Source: Streptomyces goshikiensis (GTDB taxonomy: Bacteria; Actinomycetota; Actinomycetes; Streptomycetales; Streptomycetaceae). From it: a stretch of 64,000 nt of DNA. The translations under genes were made by a program, and so were the position numbers. The notes below the pieces were generated by a model. The model ran no database searches. It saw nothing but the letters and a program-made list of their open reading frames with translations, and was not told the DNA's origin. The stretch covers positions 744,001-808,000 of the forward strand of contig NZ_BMVE01000002.1 of NCBI RefSeq assembly GCF_014650555.1, written 5' to 3'. This document shows positions 17,664 to 25,769 of the stretch, piece by piece (position 1 is the stretch's first letter; the number at the start of each line of letters is the position of its first letter).

Positions 17664-17685
17664 CCCACGCGAACCCCGGATGAAC
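17664..17685 (-). promoter_or_regulatory. PHO box (PhoP operator) upstream of phoD
   Basis: On the minus strand GTTCATCCGGG is followed directly by GTTCGCGTGGG. The first 11-mer fits the Streptomyces PhoP direct-repeat unit (G, G/T, TCA, YYY, R, G/C, G) at every position; the second fits at about nine. The two units lie 72-93 nt upstream of the phoD start, the expected place. Binding is inferred. Confidence 0.72.
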
Positions 17686-17698
17686 AGCCGTCAGCTGC

Positions 17699-18550
17699 TC
17701 AGATCACCGCAGGAGTTGCGCTGCGCGCCGTGTCCAGGACCACCCGCGAGACCAGCGCCGGATCGTCGTGCATGGGGACGTGGCCACAGCCCGGCAGCCG
17801 GACCAGCCGGGCGCCCGGGACGGTGCGCTTGGCGCGCACCCCCTGGCGGCGGAGCAGCAGCCGGTCGTGGACTCCCCAGGCGATCGTGACCGGCAGCCCG
17901 GGCACGTCCTCGGTGAACCGTACGGACCCGCCCGCCGCCAGGGTCTGCTCGAAACCGGTCGCGTCGCGCAGGGCCACGGTCTCGGCGACCACGGCCTCGG
18001 GCGCCCGGCGGCCCGGGGCGGCGTAGATGCTGCTGGTCAGGGCCGCCCGCCCGGCGGCGCTGCGCGAGAGCCGCTCCAGGGCGGGCCGGGGCAGCGCCCG
18101 CGCGCCGGCCCGCATCGCCCTGAGGGCGGCGAAGGCGTACCGGCGCTCCCCTTGCGTCCAGAACCCGGCGGGAGACAGGGCCGTCACCGAGCGGGCCAGG
18201 CCGGTCCGGCCCATTTCGAGCGCGAGCAGCCCGCCGAGGGAGTTCCCCGCGACGTGCGGGCGGTCGACGCCCAGCGCCGCGCAGAGTGCCCCGAGGGCCG
18301 GGGCGACGGTCGCCAGGTCGTACGGGACCCCCTCCGGCAGCGGCGCGGAGGCGCCGAAACCGGGCAGGTCGACGGCGATGACGTCGTACTGCCCGGCCAG
18401 GACGTCGGTCACGGGGTGCCAGGCCTGGAGGTGGTGGCCGATGCCGTGCAGCAGGAGAAGCGGTTCGCCGGCGCCCTTGCGTTCGTAGGCGACGGTGGCG
18501 GTGCGGGGACCCAGCGGCGAATCGATCGTGAAGGAGACCGTGGCGGTCAT
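17699..18550 (-). CDS. alpha/beta fold hydrolase
   Basis: 283 aa from the ATG at 18550, which has GAGGAG four bases upstream; an upstream in-frame start lacks a site. Features of the fold: oxyanion segment LLLLHGIGHHLQAW, nucleophile elbow GNSLGG (Ser), acid in WGVHDRLLL and His in GCGHVPMHD. Residues around 35-120 match lactone or ester hydrolases and haloperoxidase-like enzymes; the substrate is not predictable. It lies just upstream of phoD but is separated from it by the PHO box region, and is divergent from the GntR gene. Confidence 0.88.
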   Translation of the reverse strand: MTATVSFTIDSPLGPRTATVAYERKGAGEPLLLLHGIGHHLQAWHPVTDVLAGQYDVIAVDLPGFGASAPLPEGVPYDLATVAPALGALCAALGVDRPHVAGNSLGGLLALEMGRTGLARSVTALSPAGFWTQGERRYAFAALRAMRAGARALPRPALERLSRSAAGRAALTSSIYAAPGRRAPEAVVAETVALRDATGFEQTLAAGGSVRFTEDVPGLPVTIAWGVHDRLLLRRQGVRAKRTVPGARLVRLPGCGHVPMHDDPALVSRVVLDTARSATPAVI

Positions 18551-18712
18551 GCTGCTCCTCGTCGGGTGGACGCGTATGAGACGGACCGTCAGCAACGGTC
18601 TACGCCATGATTACCGCCCGGTAGGCCTTGACTACAAGCCTTCAAGGACAGCGAGAACATCCTGTGAACGGCTTGATACGTATGCCCGATCTGCCCGGCA
18701 AAGGGATGAGGA

Positions 18713-18747
18713 TTGGTCTTGACCAAGGGATTGTGCCGTCCTATCGT
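18713..18747 (+). promoter_or_regulatory. gntR promoter with dre-like operator over the -35 box
   Basis: TTGACC (18719-18724) and TATCGT (18742-18747) are 17 bp apart, a good vegetative promoter. The -35 box is embedded in the palindrome TTGGTCTTGACCAA (18713-18726). Its core differs by one base from TGGTCTAGACCA, the DasR/HutC-type GntR operator core. A repressor there would block RNA polymerase, suggesting autoregulation by the GntR protein, or control by DasR itself. Confidence 0.7.
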
Positions 18748-18836
18748 CGCAGGGATAGTGCAGGAACCTTTAATAAACAAGGGCGCGGAACTGCCGCTGG
18801 AACACGGCGATTGCAGCGATGGCAGGAGGAGTCAGG

Positions 18837-19622
18837 GTGGGGACCACGCAGCTCGAATCGGTACCGGAGCCGAAGTACTGGCACCTGAAGACCGTGCTCA
18901 GCGAGGCGCTGGACCATGATTTCGCCGTGGGTGAGATCCTGCCGAACGAGCGGGAGCTCGCCGCGCGCTTCGGAGTGGCCCGGGCGACCCTGCGCCAGGC
19001 CCTGGAGCAGCTGGAGCTCGAAGGACGCCTGCAGCGCCGGCGCGGCGTCGGGACCACGGTGGCCCCGCCGCGCGTGGGCGTCGCCGTCGGCAGCGCCCGG
19101 CACAGCTGGCCCGGCGAGAGCGCCGACGGCTGGGAGGCCGTGGACGCCGCCGAGGCCCTGCCCACTGCCGCCGTCCTGAAGCTCCTGGCCGCCGGCAGTG
19201 GGTCCGCCGCCTCTGGCTCCGCCTCCGCCGCCGACCAGCCCGTGCACACCGTGCGCCGGACCCGGGTCACCGAGGGCCAGGTCGTCGCCGCCGAGCTGCT
19301 GTACGTGCCGGCCGCCTCCGTGCCCGGCCTCTCCGCCATCGACGCCCCGGCCGGCCCGGCGCGCGCCCGCGCCGTCCTGCGCGAGCTCCAGCGACTCGCC
19401 CTCGACGGGCAGGACCGCTCGGTGGAGCTCGGCTCGGCCCGCGCGGATGACGCCAAGGAGCTCGACCGGCTGCCCGGCGCACCGGTGCTGCTCGTCACCA
19501 CCCGCTACTTCACCGCCGGGGGCACGGCCGCCGTCTCGGTCGCCACGTACCGCGCCGACACCTGCCGGCTCACCTTCGGTGACGAGGGCGTCGAGATCAC
19601 GGAGACCCGCGTCGCCTCCTGA
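18837..19622 (+). CDS. GntR family regulator, HutC/UTRA subfamily
   Basis: 261 aa. The GTG at 18837 follows AGGAGGAG by five bases; an ATG 18 bases earlier lies before that site and is rejected. The N-terminal winged HTH (NERELAARFGVARATLRQAL, then QLELEGRLQRRRGVGT) is typical. A UTRA-like ligand domain fills about residues 85-255 (VHTVRRTRVTEGQVVAAE, LVTTRYFTAGG); the short Gly/Ser/Ala-rich insert near residue 120 is unusual. Ligands of this subfamily are often amino-sugar phosphates or histidine derivatives; this one is unknown. The operator over its promoter suggests self-repression. Confidence 0.9.
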   Translation: MGTTQLESVPEPKYWHLKTVLSEALDHDFAVGEILPNERELAARFGVARATLRQALEQLELEGRLQRRRGVGTTVAPPRVGVAVGSARHSWPGESADGWEAVDAAEALPTAAVLKLLAAGSGSAASGSASAADQPVHTVRRTRVTEGQVVAAELLYVPAASVPGLSAIDAPAGPARARAVLRELQRLALDGQDRSVELGSARADDAKELDRLPGAPVLLVTTRYFTAGGTAAVSVATYRADTCRLTFGDEGVEITETRVAS

Positions 19623-19656
19623 CGCCGTCGCCGTCGCCGTCGCCGTCACTGACACC

Positions 19657-19699
19657 GCGCCGCACCGGCCGCCCGCCGACCGCGGGCCCGGTGCGGCGC
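19657..19699 (+). terminator. hairpin after the gntR gene
   Basis: A perfect 12-bp stem (19657-19668 with 19688-19699) around a 19-nt loop that can itself pair, starting 34 nt after the gntR stop. Just before it lies a (GCCGTC)4 microsatellite (19624-19647). Nothing else is seen up to the ROK gene end. Confidence 0.7.
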
Positions 19700-19832
19700 T
19701 GTTCCGTGCCGAGCTGGAACGCGAGCACGCCGCCGACCGGGTCGAGCCGGGCTCCCGGAAGCGGCGGCGGATTCGTACGGGCCGTCAGCGGTGTGGCTGA
19801 TGAGGCCTACGGGGAACCGGAAGCCCGGACGG

Positions 19833-20987
19833 TCACCGTCGGGCGGTGACCGTCTTCTCCACCGCGAACAGCTCTTCCTCCACGTGGTCCAGCGCCAGCC
19901 GCAACGCCCCCGTCGCCACCGCGGCCTCGCCGAGCAGGGACTGGGCCACCCGCGGCGGGCGCAGGCAGTACCGCTCCAGCTCCCGGCGCAGCGGATCCAG
20001 CACCCCGTCCAGCCCGGCCGCCCAGCCGCCGACCACCACCAGCTCCGGGTCCATGGCGAGGACCAGCGCCGCGACATCGTGCACCAGGCGCTGGATGAAC
20101 CGCTCCACGGCGGCCACCGCGCGTTCGTCACCGCGCCTGGCCATGGCGAAGACCTCGGCGACGGCCGGCTCGTCCAGCGGGTGCAGCGGTTCGCCGGTGG
20201 TGGACAGCAGCCGCTCGGGCGTGACCTCGCGGCCCAGCAGGTGCAGCGCGCCGATCTCCCCGGCCGCCCCGCCGAAGCCCCGGTGCAGCCGGCCGCCGAT
20301 CAGTGAGCCGGCCCCCGGGCTGAGGCCCGCCATCACGAAGACCATGTCGCCGGTGTCGCGCGCCGCGCCCTTCCAGTGCTCGGCGACGGCCGCGGCGTTC
20401 GCATCGTTCTCCACCTGCACCGGGCAGCGGAACGATCGCCGCAGCCGCTCCCCGAGCGGCAGGCCCGTCCAGCCGGGCAGCGCGGTGCACAGGCGGACGG
20501 TGCCGTCCGCCTCCACGATCCCGGGGCTGCCGACCCCCACCGCGCGCAGGGAGTCCCGGGGGATCCCGGCCCGGCGCAGCAGATCGGCCACCGCCGCCCG
20601 CACCCGCTCCAGCCGCTCATCCGCCGACGCGTCCTCGGCGACGTCCTTGGTCCCGGCGCCGATCACCCGCCCGTCCAGCCCGGACAGCAGCACCGCGATC
20701 CGGTGCGAGCCGATCTCGATGCCGAGCAGATGGCCCGCCTCCGTCCGGAAGCGGAACCTCCTGGCCGGTCGTCCCTGCCGGCGCGCGCCTTCCTCCGCGT
20801 CGGCCGGGGCGACGAGCCCGGTCCCGATCAGCCCCTCCACCACGCCTTCGACGGTCGGCCGGGAGAGCCCGGTCAGCCGGGTCAGGTCCGTGAGGGTCGG
20901 CGATCCGGCCGCGCGCAGCGCCCGCAGTACGACGGCGGAATTGATCCGCCGGAGCAGAGAGGGATCCCCGCCGGTCAGCTGCCCCAA
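19833..20987 (-). CDS. ROK family transcriptional regulator
   Basis: 384 aa from a TTG start with GGGAGG seven bases upstream. The N-terminal winged HTH (SAVVLRALRAAGSPTLTDLT, then GLSRPTVEGVVEGL) is followed by a sugar-kinase-like ROK domain: LLGIEIGSHRIAVLLSGLDG, VGVGSPGIV, VENDANAAAVAEHWKGAA and the GGAAGEIGALH segment. The usual Cys-rich zinc motif (CxCGxxGCxE) that follows in true ROK kinases is absent, so it is probably a pure regulator of sugar metabolism. It stands alone. Confidence 0.9.
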   Translation of the reverse strand: MGQLTGGDPSLLRRINSAVVLRALRAAGSPTLTDLTRLTGLSRPTVEGVVEGLIGTGLVAPADAEEGARRQGRPARRFRFRTEAGHLLGIEIGSHRIAVLLSGLDGRVIGAGTKDVAEDASADERLERVRAAVADLLRRAGIPRDSLRAVGVGSPGIVEADGTVRLCTALPGWTGLPLGERLRRSFRCPVQVENDANAAAVAEHWKGAARDTGDMVFVMAGLSPGAGSLIGGRLHRGFGGAAGEIGALHLLGREVTPERLLSTTGEPLHPLDEPAVAEVFAMARRGDERAVAAVERFIQRLVHDVAALVLAMDPELVVVGGWAAGLDGVLDPLRRELERYCLRPPRVAQSLLGEAAVATGALRLALDHVEEELFAVEKTVTARR

Positions 20988-21084
20988 CGTGTGTCCTCCC
21001 AGCTAGCGAGCTTGTCAGCCGGATCGTACTGCGCTCGCGGTGCCGCGGCGAGAAGCGGCCCCCCATCCGCCCCACCGGCCCCTG

Positions 21085-21735
21085 TCAGGCGGGAGAGACG
21101 AACCCCGACTCGTACGCCATGATGACCGCCTGCGTCCGGTCCCGTGCCCCCAGTTTCGCCAGGATCGCGCTGACATGGGACTTCACCGTCTCCGTGCCGA
21201 CGATCAGTTCGGAGGCGATCTCCACGTTGGTCAGCCCCCGCGCCATCAGCCGCAGCACTGCCTCCTCCCGCTCGGTCAGCGCGGCTCGCTCCAGCACCGC
21301 CCGCGCGCCGCGGTTCCCGTACTCCGCGGCCAGGGCCCGCACCGCGGCGGGGAAGAGCAGCGTCTCGCCCTCCGCCACCAGCCGTACCGCGTGCACGATC
21401 TCCGAGGGCCGCGAGCGCTTCAGCAGGAAGCCGTCCGCCCCCGCCCGCAGGGCCTCGTAGACGTACTCGTCGTTCTCGAAGGTCGTCACGACGAGGATCT
21501 TCGGCGGGGAGTCCACGGTCCGCAGGACCGCCCGGGTCGCCTGGATCCCGTCGAGCAGCGGCATCCGTACGTCCATCGCCACCACGTCCGGCCTCAACTG
21601 CCGGACCAGCGGGACCACGGAAGCCCCGTCCGCGGCCTCACCCACCACCTCGATGTCGGGCTGGGCGTCCAGGACGGCGCGCAGACCCGCGCGCACGAGG
21701 GGTTCGTCATCGACGAGCAGTACGGTAACCGGCAT
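21085..21735 (-). CDS. two-component response regulator, NarL/LuxR family
   Basis: 216 aa. A receiver domain (LLVDDEPLVRAGL acid pocket, phosphorylated Asp in VVAMDVRMPLLDG, Lys in LLKRSRPSE) and a LuxR-type HTH (LTEREEAVLRLMARGLTNVE, TVKSHVSAILAKLG). It starts four bases after the sensor kinase stop and forms an operon with it. Its likely target is the palindrome between this operon and the divergent ABC transporter genes. Confidence 0.94.
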   Translation of the reverse strand: MPVTVLLVDDEPLVRAGLRAVLDAQPDIEVVGEAADGASVVPLVRQLRPDVVAMDVRMPLLDGIQATRAVLRTVDSPPKILVVTTFENDEYVYEALRAGADGFLLKRSRPSEIVHAVRLVAEGETLLFPAAVRALAAEYGNRGARAVLERAALTEREEAVLRLMARGLTNVEIASELIVGTETVKSHVSAILAKLGARDRTQAVIMAYESGFVSPA

Positions 21736-21739
21736 CCGG

Positions 21740-22915
21740 TCAGCGTATTCGGTCCAGCGGAAGCCTGACGCGCACCCTCCAACTCCCCTCGAACGGACCG
21801 GTCTCGGCCTCCCCGCCCAGCAGTGAGGCCCGCTCCCGCATCCCGCGCAGCCCGCTGCCGCTGCCCGACATCAGCGTGAGCCCCTCCGGCAGCGGATTCG
21901 ACACCTCCATCTCCAGCCGGCGCTTGGTCATCTCGATCCTCACCCGGACGGATACGGAGCCGCAGTGCCGCAGCACGTTGGTGAGCGCCTCCTGAAGGAT
22001 CCGGTACCCCTCCCGGGTGACGGGGCCGGGCAACTTCTCCAGCGGGCCGGTCAGTTGCGCGTCCACCGTCGCCCCGGAATTCCGGGCCGACTCGAACAGC
22101 CGGTCCGCCTCCACCAGCGTCGGCCGCTGCGAAGGCGGCCGCGAGGACTCCCGCAGTACCAGCAGCACCCGCTCCAGATCCTCCAGCGCGGCCCGGCCGG
22201 TCTCCTCGATCGCGCTCAGCGCCCGGTCGGTGAACTCCGGGTCGCCGGCGGCGCGGGCGGCGCCCGCCTGCAACACCGCGACCGTCAGCGCGTGCCCGAT
22301 GGAGTCGTGCAGCTCGCGCGCGATCCTGGTCCGCTCCAGCAGCTGCTCGGTGCGGGCCTCCAGCGCGCTCAGCCGCTCGGCCGCGGAGGGCCCCAGCAGC
22401 CGCTGGGCGATCGCGGTGATCAGCCGGCCCAGCAGCGTCACCGAGATGATGAGCAGGATCAGGGGGACCGGGACGAGCAGCGCTGCGGCCCAGCGCGGCG
22501 GGATGAACGGCAGCATGTGGTCCGCCTCGAAGGGGCTCCCGAGCGCGATCGCCACCAGCTCCACGGTCATGAACGGGAGCCACACCGTGGGGAACATGGC
22601 GCCGAGGGAGACGACGAGCCGTATCTCCAGCCAGAGCAAGGTCCGCCACCGGTCGCTCCAGCGCGCGGACGCGGCCGTGCTGATGGTGTTCTCGGCGCCG
22701 TCCCAGTCGTGAGGGGTGAGCAGGAACCGCGCCTGTAGTCCCTCGGCCAGCCGCACCCACGGCACCAGCCCCAGCGGGATGACGATGAGCAGGGGTACCC
22801 ACGGCGCCTCGGGCTCTATGAACATCCAGACGGCCAGCATCAGGATCGGCACGCAGAGGTGCAACCAGCGTGAATAGGTCACTGGTTGGAACGGAGCGCG
22901 GAGCAGTCGGTACAT
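21740..22915 (-). CDS. two-component sensor histidine kinase, NarL partner type
   Basis: 391 aa from the ATG at 22915 (a GTG two codons upstream is possible). The N-terminal half has about four membrane helices (PILMLAVWMFI, LLIVIPLGLVPWV, MFPTVWLPFMTVELVAI, LLVPVPLILLIISVTLLG) with little extracellular sequence, as in kinases sensing the membrane. A HisKA_3 box ARELHDSIGHALTVAV carries the phosphorylated His; the HATPase shows the N-box LQEALTNVLRHC and a G-box SGSGSGLRGMRER. It probably senses membrane stress or a drug and induces the divergent ABC exporter. Confidence 0.93.
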   Translation of the reverse strand: MYRLLRAPFQPVTYSRWLHLCVPILMLAVWMFIEPEAPWVPLLIVIPLGLVPWVRLAEGLQARFLLTPHDWDGAENTISTAASARWSDRWRTLLWLEIRLVVSLGAMFPTVWLPFMTVELVAIALGSPFEADHMLPFIPPRWAAALLVPVPLILLIISVTLLGRLITAIAQRLLGPSAAERLSALEARTEQLLERTRIARELHDSIGHALTVAVLQAGAARAAGDPEFTDRALSAIEETGRAALEDLERVLLVLRESSRPPSQRPTLVEADRLFESARNSGATVDAQLTGPLEKLPGPVTREGYRILQEALTNVLRHCGSVSVRVRIEMTKRRLEMEVSNPLPEGLTLMSGSGSGLRGMRERASLLGGEAETGPFEGSWRVRVRLPLDRIR

Positions 22916-22946
22916 GCACACATCGTGACAGCAGGCAGGTCACGGG

Positions 22947-22989
22947 CGTCTCCCCCACGTGGGGGAGACGCCACCCTCGCATGGGGGAG
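22947..22989. promoter_or_regulatory. 24-bp palindrome plus extra half-site, probable response-regulator operator
   Basis: 22947-22970 is a perfect 24-bp palindrome (core TCCCCCACGTGGGGGA). A further TGGGGGAG half-site (22982-22989) repeats the right arm (22960-22967) at 22-bp spacing, two helical turns. The element is centred in the 107-bp gap between the divergent kinase and ABC genes, so the LuxR-type regulator could control both. Confidence 0.7.
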
Positions 22990-23022
22990 GAACGGGGGTG
23001 GGGCGACGGCGAGTCTTGAGAC

Positions 23023-23934
23023 ATGAACAGCATCGAGATCCGAGAACTGACCAAGGAATACGGCCGTACCCGGGCCGTGGACCACCTCACCTTCGAGGTT
23101 CTGCCCGGGCGGGTCACCGGCTTCCTGGGCCCCAACGGCGCCGGCAAGTCCACCACGATGCGCCTGCTGCTGGGCCTGGACCGGGCCACGTCCGGTACGG
23201 CCACCATCGGCGGGCAGCGGTTCACCGACTTCCCGGACCCGCTGCACAGGGTCGGCGCGCTCCTGGACGCCCAGGCGGCCCACGGGGGTCGCACCGCCCG
23301 GGCCCACCTGAGCTTCCTCGCCGCCGCCAACCGGATCCCTGCGCGCCGGGTGGAGGAGGTGCTGGAGCGGTCCGGGATCGCCTCGGCCGCCAAGCGGCGG
23401 ATCAAGACCTTCTCGCTCGGGATGCGCCAGCGCCTGGGCATAGCGGCCGCGCTCCTGGGCGATCCGGGAGTGCTGCTGCTGGACGAGCCGACGAACGGTC
23501 TCGACCCCGAGGGCATCATCTGGGTCCGCGAGCTGATGCGCACGCTGGCCGCCGAGGGGCGCACGATCCTGGTGTCCAGTCATCTGATGTCGGAGACCGC
23601 CGCGTTCGCCGACCATCTGGTGGTGCTCGGCCAGGGGAAGCTGCTGGCCGACACCTCGATGGAGGAGTTCATCGACGCCCGCAGCACCCCGAGAGTACGG
23701 CTGCGGACCTCCGACCCGGTCCGGCTCCGGGCCGCCCTGGCCCGGGAGGGCCTTGAGATGGTCGGCGCCGATGACGGGCGCTGGACCGTCGAGGGCATAC
23801 AGGCCGAGCGGCTCGGCCCGCTGGCCGCCCGCGAGGGCATCCCCATGCTGGAACTCTCCGACGAGCGGGCCTCGCTGGAGCAGGCCTACCTCGACCTCAC
23901 CGCCGACCACGCCCAGTTCGCCGCCACCCGCTGA
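23023..23934 (+). CDS. ABC transporter ATP-binding protein
   Basis: 303 aa, DrrA/CcmA-like single ATPase: Walker A GPNGAGKSTT, signature FSLGMRQRLGIAAALL, Walker B VLLLDEPTNGLD, His switch ILVSSHLMSE, then a ~75-residue C-terminal extension typical of ABC-2 drug or lipid exporters. The permease follows 36 bp downstream. With the divergent two-component system this resembles bacterial detoxification modules; the substrate is unknown. Confidence 0.94.
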   Translation: MNSIEIRELTKEYGRTRAVDHLTFEVLPGRVTGFLGPNGAGKSTTMRLLLGLDRATSGTATIGGQRFTDFPDPLHRVGALLDAQAAHGGRTARAHLSFLAAANRIPARRVEEVLERSGIASAAKRRIKTFSLGMRQRLGIAAALLGDPGVLLLDEPTNGLDPEGIIWVRELMRTLAAEGRTILVSSHLMSETAAFADHLVVLGQGKLLADTSMEEFIDARSTPRVRLRTSDPVRLRAALAREGLEMVGADDGRWTVEGIQAERLGPLAAREGIPMLELSDERASLEQAYLDLTADHAQFAATR

Positions 23935-23970
23935 CCTTCCCCGTCCCCTCTCCATCCAGGAGGCTTCGCC

Positions 23971-24720
23971 ATGAGCACCGCCCTGCCCACCCGGCCCGTC
24001 CTGCACTCGGAATGGATCAAGATACGGTCCCTGCGCGGCACGTTCGGGTCCCTGATTGCCATCTTGTTCGTCACCACCGGGATCCAGGCGCTCACGGCCG
24101 CGGCCATAGGCCAGGCCGAGGAAGGCGCCATGGGGGAGGACCCGCTCCTCGCGGCCTTCTACGGGATCACCTTCGGGCAGATAGCCGCCATGGCCTTCGG
24201 CGCGACCGCTCTGTCCTCGGAGTTCCACGACGGAGGCCTGCGCACCTCACTGGTCGCGGTCCCGAACCGGGCGCGCTTCTACCTGTCGAAGATCTCCTTG
24301 GTGGGCGGACTCGCCTTCGTGGCGGGCCAGATCGCCGGGCTGGCGACGTTCCTGGCAGGCCAGTCGTTCATGGGCCCCCACAGCATCGGGCTGGGGGACC
24401 CAGGAGCCCTCCGGGCGGTGTTCGGCTGCGGGATGTACCTGACGCTGATGGCCCTGTTCGCGGCGGGCCTGACGGCCGTGCTGCGCAGCGCAACGGCTGT
24501 GCTGAGCCTGCTCATACCGTTCGTGCTGATGCTGTCCTTCGTCATCGGGGCCGGTGCCGAGGGCATGGCCGAGTTCCTGCCGGACCGGGCCGGCCAGATG
24601 ATGATGCGGGCCGAGGCCGGCAGCGTCGTGGGCCACTGGCAGGGCCTCGGGGTGCTGACCCTGTGGGCGGGGGCCGCAGTCATCGGTGGCTGGCTTGCGG
24701 TGCGCCGGCGGGACGTGTGA
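23971..24720 (+). CDS. ABC-2 type transporter permease
   Basis: 249 aa with about six membrane helices (for example SLIAILFVTTGIQALTAA, ITFGQIAAMAFGATALSSE, LYLTL-like stretches and AVLSLLIPFVLMLSFVIGA) and a GLRTSLVAVPNR loop typical of ABC-2 permeases. An AGGAGG lies upstream of the ATG. It partners the ATPase encoded just before it. A GTCAGT/ACTGAC inverted repeat (24734-24757) follows the gene and might end the transcript. Confidence 0.9.
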   Translation: MSTALPTRPVLHSEWIKIRSLRGTFGSLIAILFVTTGIQALTAAAIGQAEEGAMGEDPLLAAFYGITFGQIAAMAFGATALSSEFHDGGLRTSLVAVPNRARFYLSKISLVGGLAFVAGQIAGLATFLAGQSFMGPHSIGLGDPGALRAVFGCGMYLTLMALFAAGLTAVLRSATAVLSLLIPFVLMLSFVIGAGAEGMAEFLPDRAGQMMMRAEAGSVVGHWQGLGVLTLWAGAAVIGGWLAVRRRDV

Positions 24721-24760
24721 CGCCGGGCCAGTTGTCAGTGGTCCCCCGGATACTGACGGC

Positions 24761-25195
24761 ATGACCACGGCAGAGCATCTCGACACGATCGACCGGCTCC
24801 TGACGCGCGATTTCCCCGAGGTCCAGGGCCGGTCCGAGGTGGGCACCAGCGGCCCCGGCTACCACCTGGCCGAGCTGGGCGCGAGCCGCTGGCAGGGGGA
24901 TGAGGACGCGGCCGACCGGGTGGCGGGGGAGGAGCAGGTCTCGGCCGAGTTCGAGGCGCTGAGCCTGGGATTGGAGGAGCGCTGGGGGGCGGCCGACCGG
25001 TTCAGCCTCAGGAGCCTGAGACTGCGGGCGGAAGGCGAGGAGGCGCCACAGCCCTGGCGGGAGATGGGCGACACCTCCGAGGAACTGTGCCTGTGGCGGG
25101 CCGGCGACCGCTGGGTGGTGCTCTTCGAGGCCCGGTGGGGAGCCGACCACTCGCCCCGGCTGATGGCGGCGGTGACGGTGATCGACCCGCCCTGA
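24761..25195 (+). CDS. hypothetical protein, small acidic
   Basis: 144 aa, start at the ATG 40 bp after the permease stop. I do not recognise a family. It is acidic and rich in Trp and Arg, with no membrane helix or signal; LAELGASRWQGDEDAAD and LCLWRAGDRWVVLFEARWG suggest a compact cytoplasmic alpha/beta protein. Short spacing suggests it may be transcribed with the ABC genes unless the inverted repeat between them terminates. Confidence 0.75.
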   Translation: MTTAEHLDTIDRLLTRDFPEVQGRSEVGTSGPGYHLAELGASRWQGDEDAADRVAGEEQVSAEFEALSLGLEERWGAADRFSLRSLRLRAEGEEAPQPWREMGDTSEELCLWRAGDRWVVLFEARWGADHSPRLMAAVTVIDPP

Positions 25196-25220
25196 TCGTC
25201 GTCGGTCCGGTGCCCGCCGC

Positions 25221-25769
25221 TCAGTCTTGTGCGGTCGCTTCGGCGGCCGTGCGCAGGCGGGCGTACTCCTGGGCCATCGTCTCCGCGGTCCAGTGGGCGT
25301 TGAGGCCGCTGGGGTTGGGGAGGGCCCAGACGCGGGTGGAGCCGATCATCCGCTCCTGGGGGCCGATCTGAGCCTTCCTCTCGCCGAAAGCGGTGCGGTA
25401 GGCGGTGACGCCGACGACCGCCAGCCACTGGGGGCGCAGGAGCTCCACCTTCGCCGTGAGGATGCGGCCGCCCTCGCGGAACTCCTCGGCGCTCAGCTCG
25501 TCGGCCCGGGCGGTGGCGCGGGCCACCACGTTGGTGATGCCGAGCCGGTAGGTCAGCAGCTCTTCCTGCTCGGCGGGGGCCAGCCGGCGCGGGGTGAAGC
25601 CGGACAGGTGCAGCACCGGCCAGAAACGGTTGCCGGGGCGGGCGAAGTGGTGGCCCGTCGCGGCGGAGAGGAGACCCGGATTGATTCCGCAGAAGAGCAC
25701 ACGCAGACCGCCCGCGACCACGTCCGGGAGGACGCGGTCGCGGGCGGCGTCGAGCTCGTCGGGGGTCAG
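25221..25769 (-). CDS. mug: G/U mismatch-specific uracil-DNA glycosylase (Mug type)
   Basis: 182 aa if read from a CTG at 25769, the only plausible start near the family's usual N-terminus (LTPDELDAARDRVLPDVV). That CTG overlaps the purB stop (CTGA) with GGGG eight bases upstream; no ATG, GTG or TTG occurs nearby upstream in frame. Motifs: FCGINPGLLSAATGHHFARP (uracil pocket, Asn as in the Mug GINPG motif), ITNVVARATARADEL and LPNPSGLNAH (DNA-intercalating loop). It removes uracil or ethenocytosine from mismatches. Confidence 0.88.
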   Translation of the reverse strand: MTPDELDAARDRVLPDVVAGGLRVLFCGINPGLLSAATGHHFARPGNRFWPVLHLSGFTPRRLAPAEQEELLTYRLGITNVVARATARADELSAEEFREGGRILTAKVELLRPQWLAVVGVTAYRTAFGERKAQIGPQERMIGSTRVWALPNPSGLNAHWTAETMAQEYARLRTAAEATAQD

